Shown here: one piece after another, positions 44,033 to 55,925 of the stretch
Position numbering within the stretch: position 1 is the stretch's first letter
How the letters are laid out: every line of letters begins with the position of its first letter
Assembly (NCBI GenBank): GCA_029876055.1
Contig: CM056874.1
Span: 2,418,001-2,482,000 of the forward strand
Direction of reading: 5' to 3'
Length of the DNA: 64,000 nucleotides
DNA from: Madurella fahalii
Lineage: Eukaryota > Ascomycota > Sordariomycetes > Sordariales
Position numbers and translations under genes: made by a program
Notes under the pieces: model-generated
What the model was told of the DNA's origin: nothing
Seen by the model: only the letters and a program-made list of their open reading frames with translations
Database searches by the model: none

Positions 44033-45219
44033 CCCTAGCCGTCTCTACTTGCCTCACGATGCCACACTATAATTCGACAGAGCTGGAAACAGAGTGAATC
44101 CTATTATTTTCTATTCGGATTTGTCTTCCAAGGAAGGATCTAGAAGACAATGTCAATATATAGCCTTTCATGACCACGTTCCACCAGTTTCTAGATGATT
44201 TTTCAGCAATCGTCGCTTTCTAAGTATTTTTCAACAAGGTTGCTATCGAGTGATTTAATATGTAGCAATAGCGACAACAGTGGTGACTAGGCTAAAAATT
44301 ACCTTAGCATGCTCAGGCATTGACCTTGAGAATAGTCGACACGAAAGATCATCATAGCTCCAGATGATCTGAACTACAAGTCACAGAACACATGTACATA
44401 GAGCTGATGCTACTGACTTGTAGAAAAGTAATTCGTGCCTTTAGCCATTTTCAAGCGATTGCGTTTTGTTTTTTGTTTTTTTTAGCTGACCCATTAATCA
44501 GCAAAGGAACAGCTTTACCATAACTATAGTCGCATCATTCAGTGGTATACCCGAGCACGTGTGAGAGCGTACGGTGTAGATAGCTAAATGCATAAAAAGT
44601 CTCTGCGCAGAAAAATTGTGTGAGAAAAAAGCGGAAGCCGATTTCGCTAGTGACTGTAGAACTTTTATATCCTACCGAGGTTCTACTAAGAGATCTAATA
44701 GTGGATTAGGGAAACAGAGAAAGAAGTTTTATAGATTAGGAGAAAAGAGTAGAACCTCTTTCTCTATAACGTAATACCATTAAAAGATAGGATATTGTTC
44801 GCTCTGGTTATACTACGACCACCGAAGTGTTCTACATAGCGACGAAGCAAACGTCGAGCTGTATAATGCTCGCTACAGCGGCCTACGGTATTATGTTTAT
44901 CCTATACTATATTTTCTTATAAGATAGCCTCTACAAAGAATTTTCCGCTCTTTAACACCTCGTAATCTCTATGTAACTTGCAAAGCGACAGAGGATCTAT
45001 TCTAATAAGAGTATACTAATATCTCCTAAGGTCGTGAAAGTGCTATTCTCAAAGATATACTAAGACTGATTTAAATAAACTATAGCTAGTATATCAAATC
45101 ATTTTAATACTCTCTTATATAAACCTCAATAATCTAATCCAGCCTCTTTAGCAAACTATTAACAATATCTATAAAGAAACCTCTGGATATTTTTATAAAG
45201 GTTTGAAACTATAACTTTA
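44033..45219. other. Intergenic and AT-rich decayed sequence
   Basis: No gene is supported. Composition changes to AT-rich near 44900, with stops everywhere. It lies within the inverted segment. Confidence 0.45.
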
Positions 45220-45434
45220 TGTCAGGTGCAGGAGAGTGTCAGGTGCAGGCGGGGCACTGCCAGGGTCAGGGGCCTATAAATTACCGGCTTCGCCGGAAGT
45301 TTTGGAACGTTCAGAGTTCAACACTGTCACCTACCACCTCCTTAGAAGCGATAGCTGCGCAGACGCCGCTCCTTCAATGCGAATCATCCTTTCACTCTCC
45401 TTTTCTCACAGCAATCCCAATTTTCGATCTGACA
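45220..45434 (+). mobile_element. 215-bp solo LTR, copy 2
   Basis: The same element as at 11017, differing by two bases by eye, flanked by the perfect target duplication CTTTA (45215-45219 and 45435-45439). Confidence 0.9.
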
Positions 45435-45692
45435 CTTTACTATAAGTCCTCGAAATTATATGCTATATAGAGTGTGACAAGCTTATATAGTGCGTTAGAT
45501 GGTCTCTCTATTTGAGCTATACTTTTATTACAGTATCTCATTAGCTCTATAATATCCTCAACCCTATCTTTTAATTCCAATACTACCAATGTATGCTGAA
45601 ACTTTTAAAGCGATAATATCTTTAGTCTGTCAATACTATAACGGTCTGCAAATATGTATAGCCGTATATAGGATAAAAGTATAACGTATTTT

Positions 45693-46863
45693 ATAAGCGA
45701 GCGGTATATATAAGTGAGCGGTACACTTTCTTAGCAAAATACGACCTTCCAACTTCTCCTACTAATTCTACTACCATTTCGCTATAGATTCCTCTTCAGT
45801 CGAATCCAGGATTATTTTAGCCCTCAAGGCTATACAAGATAGTCCAAAACTTAGTCTTCGAAAGGCAGCTACGATCTATAACGTACTACCAATAACCCTA
45901 TCTACCCGACGCGACAGTCGGCCTATACGATGCGATACTCTAGCTAATTTACGAAAACTTACGGATCTAGAGGAGTATACGATTATTCAGTATATAAATG
46001 AGCTCTATATACGCGTATTCCCTCCTCGGCTTCGTTTTATAGAAGATATAGCCAATTGACTGCTATGCGAACGTAACGCACTCCCTGTCGGCAAGCTCTG
46101 GGCTCACAACTTTGTTAAACGCTGACCAGAACTCCGGACGTATTTTACGCATAGATACGACTATCAGAGAGCTAAATGCGAAGATCCGAAGATTATTCGC
46201 GAGTGGTTTTGTCACGGGACCGGCTAAGGACGCAGCCCCAGGTACGTAATATAAGCAAGTAGTACGCAGCGTTCAATCACGGAGTAATGGAACTGGCGGA
46301 TCTTTTAGTTTATTGGCAGAGTAGTTTACTACGCGCCCTCTTATACTACCTCACAGAAAGACCTTATTAAAGGCTAGATATCCAACTACTAAGGTAGTTC
46401 TCCAATACCTATACTAGCTGCTATAGACCAATTAGCCAAAGGTACGATAGCTGTGATGCACAAAGTGGCCCTTTTACATACAGAGGTCTCGGCACTACGA
46501 AAGGCCAATGAGGAGCTTAGTAAGCGACGGAGAGCTAAAAAAACATATATACGGCTTGGAGGGCCCCCTACCGTATAAGAAGCACAGGATCTACTGGATT
46601 AAAAGGCTGTAGGTGAGCAGGTAATCCATGAAAGACTACAAAATGGTGGTAGTGCAGGGGGGTCTGGTAGGAAGATTCGGTGTTGTAGTCTGTGCAGCAA
46701 GCCTAGCCATAATGCATGTATATATCAGGAGGCTGGAGAATCGTCTGATTCATCTATTTCTGGTTCAGTTATTGTTATTTCCTAGTAGTTGTGTTGTAAT
46801 TTAGGATAGTTGTGGGTAGATGGTAGAAAGTATACCGCTCGCTTATATGTACCGCTCGCTTAT
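45693..46863 (+). mobile_element. Internally deleted Fot1/pogo element
   Basis: The TIRs carry two copies of an ATAAGCGAGCGGTA-like unit at each end. The plus strand encodes the transposase N-terminus (LALKAIQDSPKLSLRKAATIY, then TIIQYINELYIRVFPPRLRF) and, after about 46210, only the C-terminal tail ending in a decayed knuckle and SSDSSISGSVIVIS. The DDE core is missing, so the 1171-bp copy is non-autonomous. A stretch of about 120 bp near 46210-46340 is not recognisable as transposase. Confidence 0.75.
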
Positions 46864-47054
46864 AAGACACGTTAGTACTATTAGCTCTATTTATTTTATT
46901 TTGATATCTTTCGAAACTAGAATTCGAACTTAGGAACTTGAGATCATTGAATTCAGCCTATAACCTATCTCTTTTATTTGATTTAGATAGGAATAGAGTT
47001 AATAGTTTCTTCTTTATTGTCTATATAACGTATATGATAAGCGAGTTGGCTAGA

Positions 47055-47667
47055 TATCAAGAGGCAAAGACCTCCGTTTTACCTAGCACAGGGCAAGGTG
47101 AGAAGCGGAAGGTTGGGATGGAACTACTTAAGCTGTGAGAGCGGGAGACTCTTACAACAGAGAACACGGTCGGCAAGTACAGCGGTAGGTAGGAAGATTG
47201 ACAAAGATGAGGTTCAGGGTTCAAGTCTCAAGTGCAGAGTGTTTTTCAAAGTAAATGCAATTGATCGTGCGTTTTGATTGTATGTGTGTACGTGCCAGAC
47301 GTCACTGCTTGCTTAAACTATACAGGATTTAGAGACGAGGGCGAAACTCCCTCTTATCCTTATTTCCTTGCATTGAACTACTGGGATCCAGATCCACGGA
47401 TATAGGTCCGGGCGTATGGATTACATTTAATCGCATCGGATCACAGTAATCCGGATCCATAGTTTCAGGCTTAGGTTCCAGGTCCAGAGATACGAAACTA
47501 TTGCATAGGCATAGATATTAATCACTGTAGTCCGTAACAGATCACAGCAATCCGGATCAGTATCTGACCCAATATAGTATAGGTGCCTTGGATCTGGTTC
47601 TATAGAGCTGGGTTTCATATAGTTTAGTTCTACAGACCTGGATTTCAATCTCCTAATCCTGTTTCAA
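47055..47667 (+). repeat. 612-bp dispersed repeat, copy 2
   Basis: It is collinear with 12977-13588 from TCAAGAGG to CTGTTTC, with mainly transition differences. Flanks CTAGA and AAGTC do not form a target duplication. Confidence 0.75.
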
Positions 47668-47792
47668 AGTCAATTAAATCAATTGCAATATATATGGACT
47701 CTCTTATATTGCCAAGAGAATATTAGCTTATAGTTAGGGTTATAGCTTAGAGTTATACAAAGCTCTTTTTTTATTTTCTAAGCTTATATATT

Positions 47793-48029
47793 AACAAGAG
47801 GACAATCTAAAGTCTTTCCTAATTCGACCTTTTTATTGCTAGTATACCCTTCTACTCCTAGATTACAAGAGGATTATCGGAAGAGTATCACCATAATCTA
47901 CAGTCCTTCCTAATTCGACCTTTCTATTTTTAGAGGGAATCTCATATGAGAAATATAATATCAATTCACAGATCGCAAGAGGATTATTGGAAGAGCATCA
48001 CTATAATCCGAAGTCCCTTATAATTCAAC
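47793..48029. repeat. Degenerate tandem repeat of about 110-125 bp
   Basis: Three partial units contain AAGAGGATTATCGGAAGAG, CATAATCTACAGTCC and TTCCTAATTCGACC-like blocks, at about 47793, 47870 and 47985. The array ends at the LTR of C2. Confidence 0.6.
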
Positions 48030-48290
48030 TGTCGGATACACAGCACCTCTGAACGTTCGGAGTTAAACTTGGGATGGAAATTCAGATGTAAATTGAGGAT
48101 ATCTTGTTTTCTTCCTTGTCTAACGGAGGTGAGCCTCCTTCTTATTCCCAATTTCCTGGACCACGGAGACCCAGGTTAACAGGTCTCCGAGAGATCGGAT
48201 CACACTTATCCGAGACGCACTAATCCGGATCACACTGATCCGGGTTCGTGTTTTGCAGATCCAGGATCCAGCTTCTTGATCCTTTTGACA
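48030..48290 (-). repeat. 3' LTR of copia C2
   Basis: It is 261 bp, TGTCGGAT..CTTTTGACA on the plus strand. Confidence 0.95.
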
Positions 48291-48369
48291 CACCCCCTCA
48301 GATTCAACCCATCAAGGGCTTGAATCTGGACTTCTCTCTTGCAGACTGGGTATCTGCGTCAGCCCTAGT

Positions 48370-51300
48370 TACTTGATAAATCTTTAGTACAAGAGGTAGT
48401 TAAGAGCCTTAGTCAGTCCGTCTGCCATCATCTTGGCTAAGGGCGTGTATTCCACCTTGATTTTCTTACTTGCCACTTCCTAGCGCAACCAGTAGTTATA
48501 AATATCCACGTGCCGTAGTCGGGTCTGGAGGGTAGCCACTTCAGCCGTAACAAGTCGTATAGTCTGCTGATTGTCACACTGAATCTTGATATAGTGGTCG
48601 TCCAGTTTGACTGACAGTTCGGCCAGTAGTCGGCTTACGAAAAGAGATTCTTTAGCAGCTTATGCCAAGGCCAGTAATTCGGCCTCTATAGTAGATATTG
48701 TGACGGTTTCTTGCTTATTGGCCCTCCAACCCACAAGCCCACCAAACAACTTCATAGCGTACGCCTGAGAGCTCTTTCGATCAAGTGTCAGATCGAAAAT
48801 GGGGATTGCTGTGAGAAAAGGAGAGTGAAAGGATGATTCGCATTGAAGGAGCGGCGTCTGCGCAGCTATCGCTTCTAAGGAGGTGGTAGGTAACAGTGTT
48901 GAACTCTGAACGTTCCAAAACTTCCGGCGAAGCCGGTAATTTATATGCCCCTGACCCTGGCAGTGCCCCGCCTGCACCTAACACCCTCCTGCACCTGACA
49001 TCAAGGCTGTTATCAGCGAAGGAGGCGTCGCTAGCAACAACGTAGTCGTTACCACCCCCTAATTGCAGGGCCATTTTACATATATGATGTAGGTAGTAGA
49101 GGACTTAGTCTGCGGCCTTGTGGTACTGGGGCCCAGGGTTAGTATTGAATCTGACTAGCCGTAATACTGCAAAAGCTATATCGGGCCTCGTGATTACAGC
49201 GGCGTATAGGATAGATCCAGTCTTCCGCTGATAACTGGTAATTGACGAGTACTCTGCTTTACTATCGTACAGCAACAATTCGGCCGTAGCCATTGGGATC
49301 TTGGCCGTTGGGCTCGTCGTAGCCAGGTTGACAATTTTGTCAAGGTAAGCCGTTTGCGATAGCCAGATCAATCCTTTAGATCGGTCTCTTATAACTTCGA
49401 TGCCTAGGAACCACCGTAAATCATCCCCACCGGTAAGCTGGTATTTCTACTGCAGTAGGTTGATCAGGGTCTGGACGTCGGCTGCTTTTTCCTTCTTATA
49501 ACCCAGGACAATATCGTCGACGTAGAAGAAAATCAGGATTCCGTCCTTAATCAGGATACAGAGCTCGTATAGGACGGCCTGGAACCCTAGGGTCGAGAGA
49601 GTCGTCTTAAGTTCTTTTTGCCAAAGCACTACTGACTCGCGGAGGCCGTATAGGGCTTTCTTCAGCCGTAGAACTTTGCCAGGACTTTTATAGCCGGGAG
49701 GCATCTGTATATAGATAGTATCTTCTAGAGTAGCGTTAACAAAAGCGTTGACTACATCGAACTATTTTAATTCGAGGTCGAATCTAGCTGCAATAGCTAT
49801 GACGATACGAAATGATCTAGCAGCGAAGGTAGCCGCGTAGGTCTCCTATACCGATAGTCTTTATTGGTCACCTCTAATAACCAGCCTTGCTTTACATTTC
49901 TTGAAGGTTCCGTCTTGGTTAAACTTATAGGTATATACCCACATACATCCCAAGACATATTTATCTTCCTTCTACAGCTCTTACCGGTTGACCTCGGTCC
50001 AACAGTCCATTTCGGCATTCACTCGCAAGTGATCCTTTTCGGCTTGGATAAATTGATCCTTAAACGGGTAGTCTTTGAGTTGGTAGTGCTACCTAGGTAG
50101 AGGGGGTAGGTCTTGGCTATAGAGGGTCTATAGACCGCTAGGCCGTCTAGCAAGTCGTTATACTATTACCTTCGTAACTATCTGGCCATTACGCGTGCCG
50201 ACCGGTTGCTATAATCGACCTGCCATAAAGGCGGCCATCCAGGGTTTGAAGGTTGAATCTAATATGGCTTAACGATCGGCTTGCTGGATCGAAGCTACAA
50301 GCAATACAGCCGGCGGCGTTAAAGGAGGTATAGGATACGGCTCGAATCTTGAGAACATATATAGAAATTGCACCTCTTCTTCGGCCTCTTCTTCAGCCGC
50401 TTCTTCGGCCGCTTCTTCAGTTGCTTCTTCAGCTTAGTCCTCGTCGATATCTAGTATCGGCTGTTCGACAACTTCTTCTTCTAGTGCTATAGATCTTGGT
50501 ACCTCTAGTTCGGGTAGTTATATCATTGTAAGAAGGTAGCTCAGTTCGTCGAGTTGGAGATACAGGCAGTTGTCCTTTAGGGTTTAGATATCCCCGTTGA
50601 AGATCTCCCCTTCATTGAATATTATATCCCTTATACTGATTACCCTATTGGTTACCGGGTTCCAGATCCTATAGATATTTAAAGAGCTATATCCGATAAG
50701 GTAACCGATCTAGGCTCTTAGTTCCAGCTTTGGGTTCCATTACCGAAGATTTTTCAGCTTATTGAATACCCCTTTTTGAGCGCTTGTTATCAAGGCAAAG
50801 GCTTTACAGCCGTAAGCTCGGAGATGGGCCTGGTCTAGCTTCCTATCTTCTACTACTATACCGTCTCTGTAGGCACGGTAGATATAGAAACGATCGTACA
50901 GGGTCTTCCAGTTATAGCTGTATTTAGGGGTCCGATTATACAGGTAGACTATAGCTCTAGCAATCTCTAGCCAGAGTATTACAGGAAATTTAACACCGGC
51001 TCGCATTGCCCTGATCTTTTCTGTGATCACACCCCCTAAGCGTTCGGCACTCCCATTTTGCGCTAGCGTATTGGATACCGAAGGCTCGACCTTAATAAAG
51101 CGTCGTATAAAGACAGCCTTAATAACCGGCTAATGGAATTCATTATCGTATTCCACTACCTTGGGCTGTAGTTAGTATTATTGCTCTAGGGTACTAAAGA
51201 AATAATCGAGTACTGAAATAATAGACTCGGCCTCCCTATCTTAAAGGTAGTAGTCCCAGGCTAACCCGGACCATCTATCGACTATCAATAACAGATATCG

Positions 51301-53391
51301 GTAGCCGTTATACCCTTCCTTGAAGTCGAAGAGGTCTATAGTAAATCGTATCCCTAGGCCTTTATTATAGTCTCGAGGTTACCGACGAATTTAAAGCTTA
51401 GTCTTAGAGACTCCATATACCTCACATTCGACTATAGTGGGCCCTTTGATTCATACGCCTTGGGTATGCTGGACCAGGTGTTCCAACGCCTATAGGCTAG
51501 GATAGCCAAGCCGTAAATGCTATAAGTCAGTAATCGCTTTACTAGGCCGTCTTTAGGTGTATATATTGAACTTATTACGGTATATAACGAAGGCTGCGTT
51601 GGAATAGGAGCGAGGTAGGTCTTCCAGGACAAACTGGTTGTATCGATCTACCAGGTAGCCAAGGACGAAGCCGTTAGATCTCTATAAGCAGTTGTTACTA
51701 GGACTTATATCCCACCAGATCCCTTACTTTCGTAGCTGCTATAAAGACACTAGGTTGCAGACAAAGCTAGGGTAGTAGGCTACGTCTCGAAGCCGTAGAA
51801 CGTAGGTAGTTTATCGGCACTACTTTATATTTTGCTATTGAAGTCGTAATAGCTGGTGTCCCTGAATCTGGATATCTATATCTCCGTACCCTTAGATAGG
51901 TACTGGGCTGTCCCCGGCCTACATATAATCACCAGGCTCGGCCTTCTTGAAATTATTGAACCTATATCTTTGGTTAAAGATATAAATAGTAGTTCCAGAG
52001 TCTAGAATAGCTGAATTCTTCAAAGGATACTCAGCTATTAAAAAAGCTGTCTTTGCAATCAGAAAACTACTGGGGCAGCAGCCGATTTTCCGGCCTAGTC
52101 AACTCTATAACTCCATCTAATGCCTCAGCTTCTCGACTTCCTTTTGCAATATCGGATCCTTTAAAGCCTTATCAACCCTAATCCGAATATAGTCTCTTTC
52201 AGTAAAACCTTCAGGTACTAATTCCGGAAAGGCATAGTAGTATCTCTGCAAATGGTAGAACTAGCTACAACAGGGACATATAGTTGTAGCTGTACCTAAG
52301 GCCTTCCTTGGCCCTATTTTAGGTTTTTTACCCTCTAGGGTCTCGGCTTTGCCCGGAGCTTTATTCCGCTTTTTAGGCTTACTACCGCCAGAGCCACCCT
52401 GTTACGTTCGTTGACTATTATTTTGTTCCTCCCTATCACTACCAGGGCCGACTTCGCTATTAGAAGCGTCCTCCTGATAGGCCTCTTTACCACCTTTTGT
52501 AGCAGTAAAGGAAGGGCTAAACGCGCCTTTTGCTATCCGGTAGCTACCCGGTCTGCAGGCTCTCGTTAACTGCTTTACCTCCTCCCGAAAGTCGTTAGCT
52601 ACCTCTCAGTAGGTCAGGGTTAACTGCAATACCTTTACTCCTTTTACTAGCTTATAGGCCGTAACCCAGTAACTCATAATCGGCTTTACCGCATCAGTGA
52701 AATCCTGGAACCAGGTACTTGTCGATAGAGCCTCAGGAACTTTCTTCCTTTAGGCGTTAGAGAGTACTTGCTCCCAATTTTCAGACTACCTAATTAGGTC
52801 CTTGGGGACTCGTACGAAGGGTTTGACGGCTTGTCGATAGACTTCGCGAGTATCTGAAAGTGCTTTATCGTTACTGATACCGGCTTGGGCTTAAAGAGCC
52901 GAATACTACTCCGAGATTATCTCGGTCGGATCGTAGGAAGTAAGCTGGTAATATGGACTGACTGTCTTTAGAATCTACTGCTTCAGCCGCTCGATCTTAT
53001 CGGTTTGTTGCTTATACTTCTTAAGCTCGGCTTAGTAAATAGACTATTCGAACTGGAAGGTACGAAAACCGTCTGCCGTAAGGTCGCTGATTCCAATTAC
53101 TAACGTAGTTGCAATTGCTGATGTAGTTGAACCCGTTGCCGGGGTTACTATCTAGTCGTCCTCAACTATAGATTCAGTATGCCCTCTAGCCGTAATAGTT
53201 AACTGGGTAGGGCTTTTGTACTTGTGATGTGCTAGGTCCGGAGCCGTAGGTTCGCTGAGGAATGGAGTAAGACCCTGAATCTGGGCCTACGTATTGCCGG
53301 CAACAGCCTGGGCTTGGAACTGCAGGTTCTAGGATTCCCAGTCGTCGGAACTAGTTAGGTAGACAGTTTTATCGTTATTGATAGCAGTCAT
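48370..53391 (-). pseudogene. Gag-Pol of copia C2 with RIP stops and an insertion
   Basis: The frame begins at ATG 53391-53389, intact here but lost in C1. It follows the same order as C1: Gag with knuckle, protease, integrase, RT (FFYVDDIVLGYK near 49510) and RNase H. The frame is split by the 215-bp solo LTR at 48786-49000, between FADNSLD and RKSSQAYAMK. Trp/Gln-to-stop changes are scattered along it. Confidence 0.9.
48786..49000 (-). mobile_element. 215-bp solo LTR, copy 3
   Basis: The same family in reverse orientation, flanked by the perfect target duplication TCAAG (48781-48785 and 49001-49005) inside RNase H of C2. It differs from copy 1 at about five positions by eye. Confidence 0.9.
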
Positions 53392-53475
53392 CTTGAATCA
53401 GGTTTAAAGATACTTTTGAATATACTTCCTTTATTGGCTGGCTTAATCGGAGGTTGAGCGAATAAGACTCTTAAT

Positions 53476-53736
53476 TGTCGGATGTACAGCACCTCTGAAC
53501 GTTCGGAGTTAAACTTAGGATAGAAATTCAGATGTAAATTGAGGATATCTTGTTTTCTTCCTTGTCTAACGGAGGTGAGCCTCCTTCTTATTCCCAATTT
53601 CCTGGACCACGGAGACCCGGGTTAACGGGTCTCCGAGAGATCGGATCACACTTATCCGAGACGCACTAATCCGGATCACACTGATCCGGGTTCGTGTTTT
53701 GCAGATCCAGGATCCAGCTTCTTGATCCTTTTGACA
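53476..53736 (-). repeat. 5' LTR of copia C2
   Basis: It is 261 bp, ending TTTTGACA on the plus strand, followed by the NACHT relic flank GACGT. Confidence 0.95.
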
Positions 53737-55446
53737 GACGTTTCTAGTATCGCACTGCTGTATATGCGCCACCTATGAGGTCGTAGCGTAATGCAGGAAG
53801 GTAAAATCGTCGTAGCTTGTTGAGCAACCGATTTCTTCTATTGCTAAGTAGTGTATGCAAATCTTGGAGAACCGAAAGTGCACTCTGATCACCGCCTCGG
53901 TCGATGTTACGTTGCCGTCTAAAGCTGGGAGGCCTGTCTCGACGAAGAAGTCCTTGACGGACTGGTGGATGAACTGGACAACCTGCGTTTGGCTGACTTC
54001 AGTAAGACTGCAGCTAAGCGTCTGAACTTGCCTCTTTATACGGACGCTGTTAGGTATATAATGTTTAGCGCTCTGGTAAGCCTGTAACGTCCAGTGTAGG
54101 CAATCGGCCTCGATAACTATAGCCCATTGCAACTCGTCTATTGATAACGGCTATATGGTAAAGTAAATCCATTGGACCAGTTTCTGGGAGGCCGGTTTCA
54201 TATTCTAAATGAGTTGTCGGTAGGGTTTATCGAGGTCTAGAGGAATAGAATGGATTTCCCCTTTGATCTCCCCCGGCCCAGCTCCCTTAAGGTCAAGGTC
54301 CAGAACTCGCTTCATAACGAGACGAGCCCACATAAAAACGCCAGAGGCACGTTCCGTAATCTAGGTCGGAATCGTAGATGATGTTCGCGCCCGAAACTCG
54401 GTAAGCTGGTTATCCACGAACGTCGAAATATCCCCTTGGTTTTCATTCTCGGTGTATACTTCGAATACACTGTCGTCTAAATCCAGGATCGGGTAGTGGC
54501 GACAAGAAAAGCAGATGCAACAGCCCATAGACTCGGATAGGAGATGCTTTAGCAAAGAGGTGAAAATCTCGACAAGCCTAACTGCATTTTCCTTGCTATA
54601 TTCGTCTAACACGTCGATAAATAACCGGACCGGGCGAGTTTTTAGGACCTTCGAAAGAGACGACTTAAAGAAGGCCCACAATTCCTCCTCATGCCAGTGC
54701 CAGTCCTTACCCGGCTTGCCGTTCTGTTTACGCTTAGTTTCAAACTCGTCGACGAGATCCTGCAGTGCGCCGGGGGCTTGTCGAAGGACCTGATGAAGGA
54801 AAGACCGCCAGAGGCCAAGAGGCGTCCTTTGGAGCTCATGCCCGTAACCGTGGAAGAAGAACGAGAGAACAAGGGCGCCGTCCCCGGTTTCGTATTTATC
54901 GAGAGCATATTTTAGCAGTGTCCCACGGAGGAATGCGTACCGCACGAACGGCAGGCCGAGCGCCGAATCCCCCGACAGTCCCTGCGACACAAGTTCTGCT
55001 CGTCGGCGTCTCGTCTCAGGACTCGTATGCCATTCGTGCGAGACAAGGAGCACCCAGCTATTAGGCTCAAAGTCTTGGAACAGAGCCCAGCATTCAACTT
55101 ATGCTGGCCGGCCTCCTGCTGCCGTCGCCGACGACACGCTCCACCGCTCGGGAATAGCAAAGCTCCCAGCAGGAATCGGGCTGATTGCCGTTCCCGGGTA
55201 TTCACTCTTGCGTGACGGCAACTTTGGCGATACAGCGGCGAAGCTGAACAAGAAGCCATCAGTAAGCACCGGCTGGCAGTACTGAAGAAAGCCCCCGACA
55301 AGGCGCACCGGCTTAAAAAGGGTGTCACAGAGGAAGAAGTAGCGGGGTCGAAACCACTTATCCGCGTCCCTATCATCGCCCGAGCAGCCTACCAGCTGCT
55401 GCCGGGCGAACATATGCTGTACAGGGAACGCGCTAGCCAGAGACAT
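53737..55446 (-). pseudogene. NACHT NOD-like receptor relic 2, split by copia C2
   Basis: All pieces keep one frame. From ATG 55446 there is an unrecognised N-terminal part to a TAA at 55099, then ALGLPFVRYAFLRGTLLKYALDKYE (in two pieces), where the P-loop glycines and GKS/T are lost. Next come SFFFHGYGHELQRTPLGLW and VRLFIDVLDEYSKENAV (Walker B-like), then CFSCRHYPILDLDD. From 54360 to 53737 follow MWARLVMKRVLDLDLKG (across stops), the block TQVVQFIHQSVKDFFVETG and FLHYATTS-VAHIQQCDTRNV. The gene then meets C2; its ankyrin end is at 43620-44032. This is the NACHT-WINGED-ankyrin layout of fungal non-self receptors. Confidence 0.8.
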
Positions 55447-55449
55447 ATA

Positions 55450-55925
55450 GCTCAGCCTTCCGCCCCTGGGATCTAGTAACTAGAATTTTCTCTATAGTAG
55501 CGCCGAGAATCAAAAACATTGTTTTGGAACTGAGGAGACTGAAACCAGATACTGATACGCAGATCTACAAGAACAGCTGTAATGACTTGTCGTCGTTTGC
55601 CCACACCTGGCCCTAGAGAAACATAGGCCGCGGATAGTCCTAGACCGAGCCAGGACCTCGAGGATAGGTATTGGGGAACCGCCTAATTGGTCGACGCAGA
55701 TGCTCAATGCTTGCGCGTCTCGGAGCTCGGCGGACTCGAGAGCCGCAGCGATGTTCTCGTAAATGAGATTCGTGTATACGACCCAATTGAGGTAGGGTGT
55801 CTGGCATAAGCTAGCCGGAGGAGCTGCGTAGAGGATTTCGAATGGTATATTATCTCGGGGCTTTAGCAGAGCTAAGTAACTATGTGGGCCTGAAAATTTA
55901 GGTGGTTGATGAAGTAAGGTAGGGA
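55450..55925 (-). other. Weak HET-like or unknown coding remnant
   Basis: A minus-strand reading through 55510-55860 contains VYTNLIYENIAAALESAEL and ALSICVDQLG, vaguely like the ENLxAAL..WVDAxCINQ part of HET domains. The resemblance is weak and the surrounding motifs are missing. Confidence 0.2.

Larger units (their letters stand above)
48030..53736 (-). mobile_element. Copia C2, full-length, inverted relative to C1 and carrying a solo LTR
   Basis: It is 5707 bp. Subtracting the 215-bp solo LTR and its 5-bp duplication leaves 5487 bp, exactly the length of C1. LTRs are 48030-48290 and 53476-53736 (261 bp each). Flanks are TCAAC on the left and GACGT on the right; they do not match each other but match the flanks of C1 in reverse complement. 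The insertion lies within NACHT relic 2. Confidence 0.95.

Noticed and set aside
55510..55707. HET domain in the minus frame
   Set aside because: Only two weak motif resemblances, with none of the core SYxWG or WxDxLCIxQ blocks in full.
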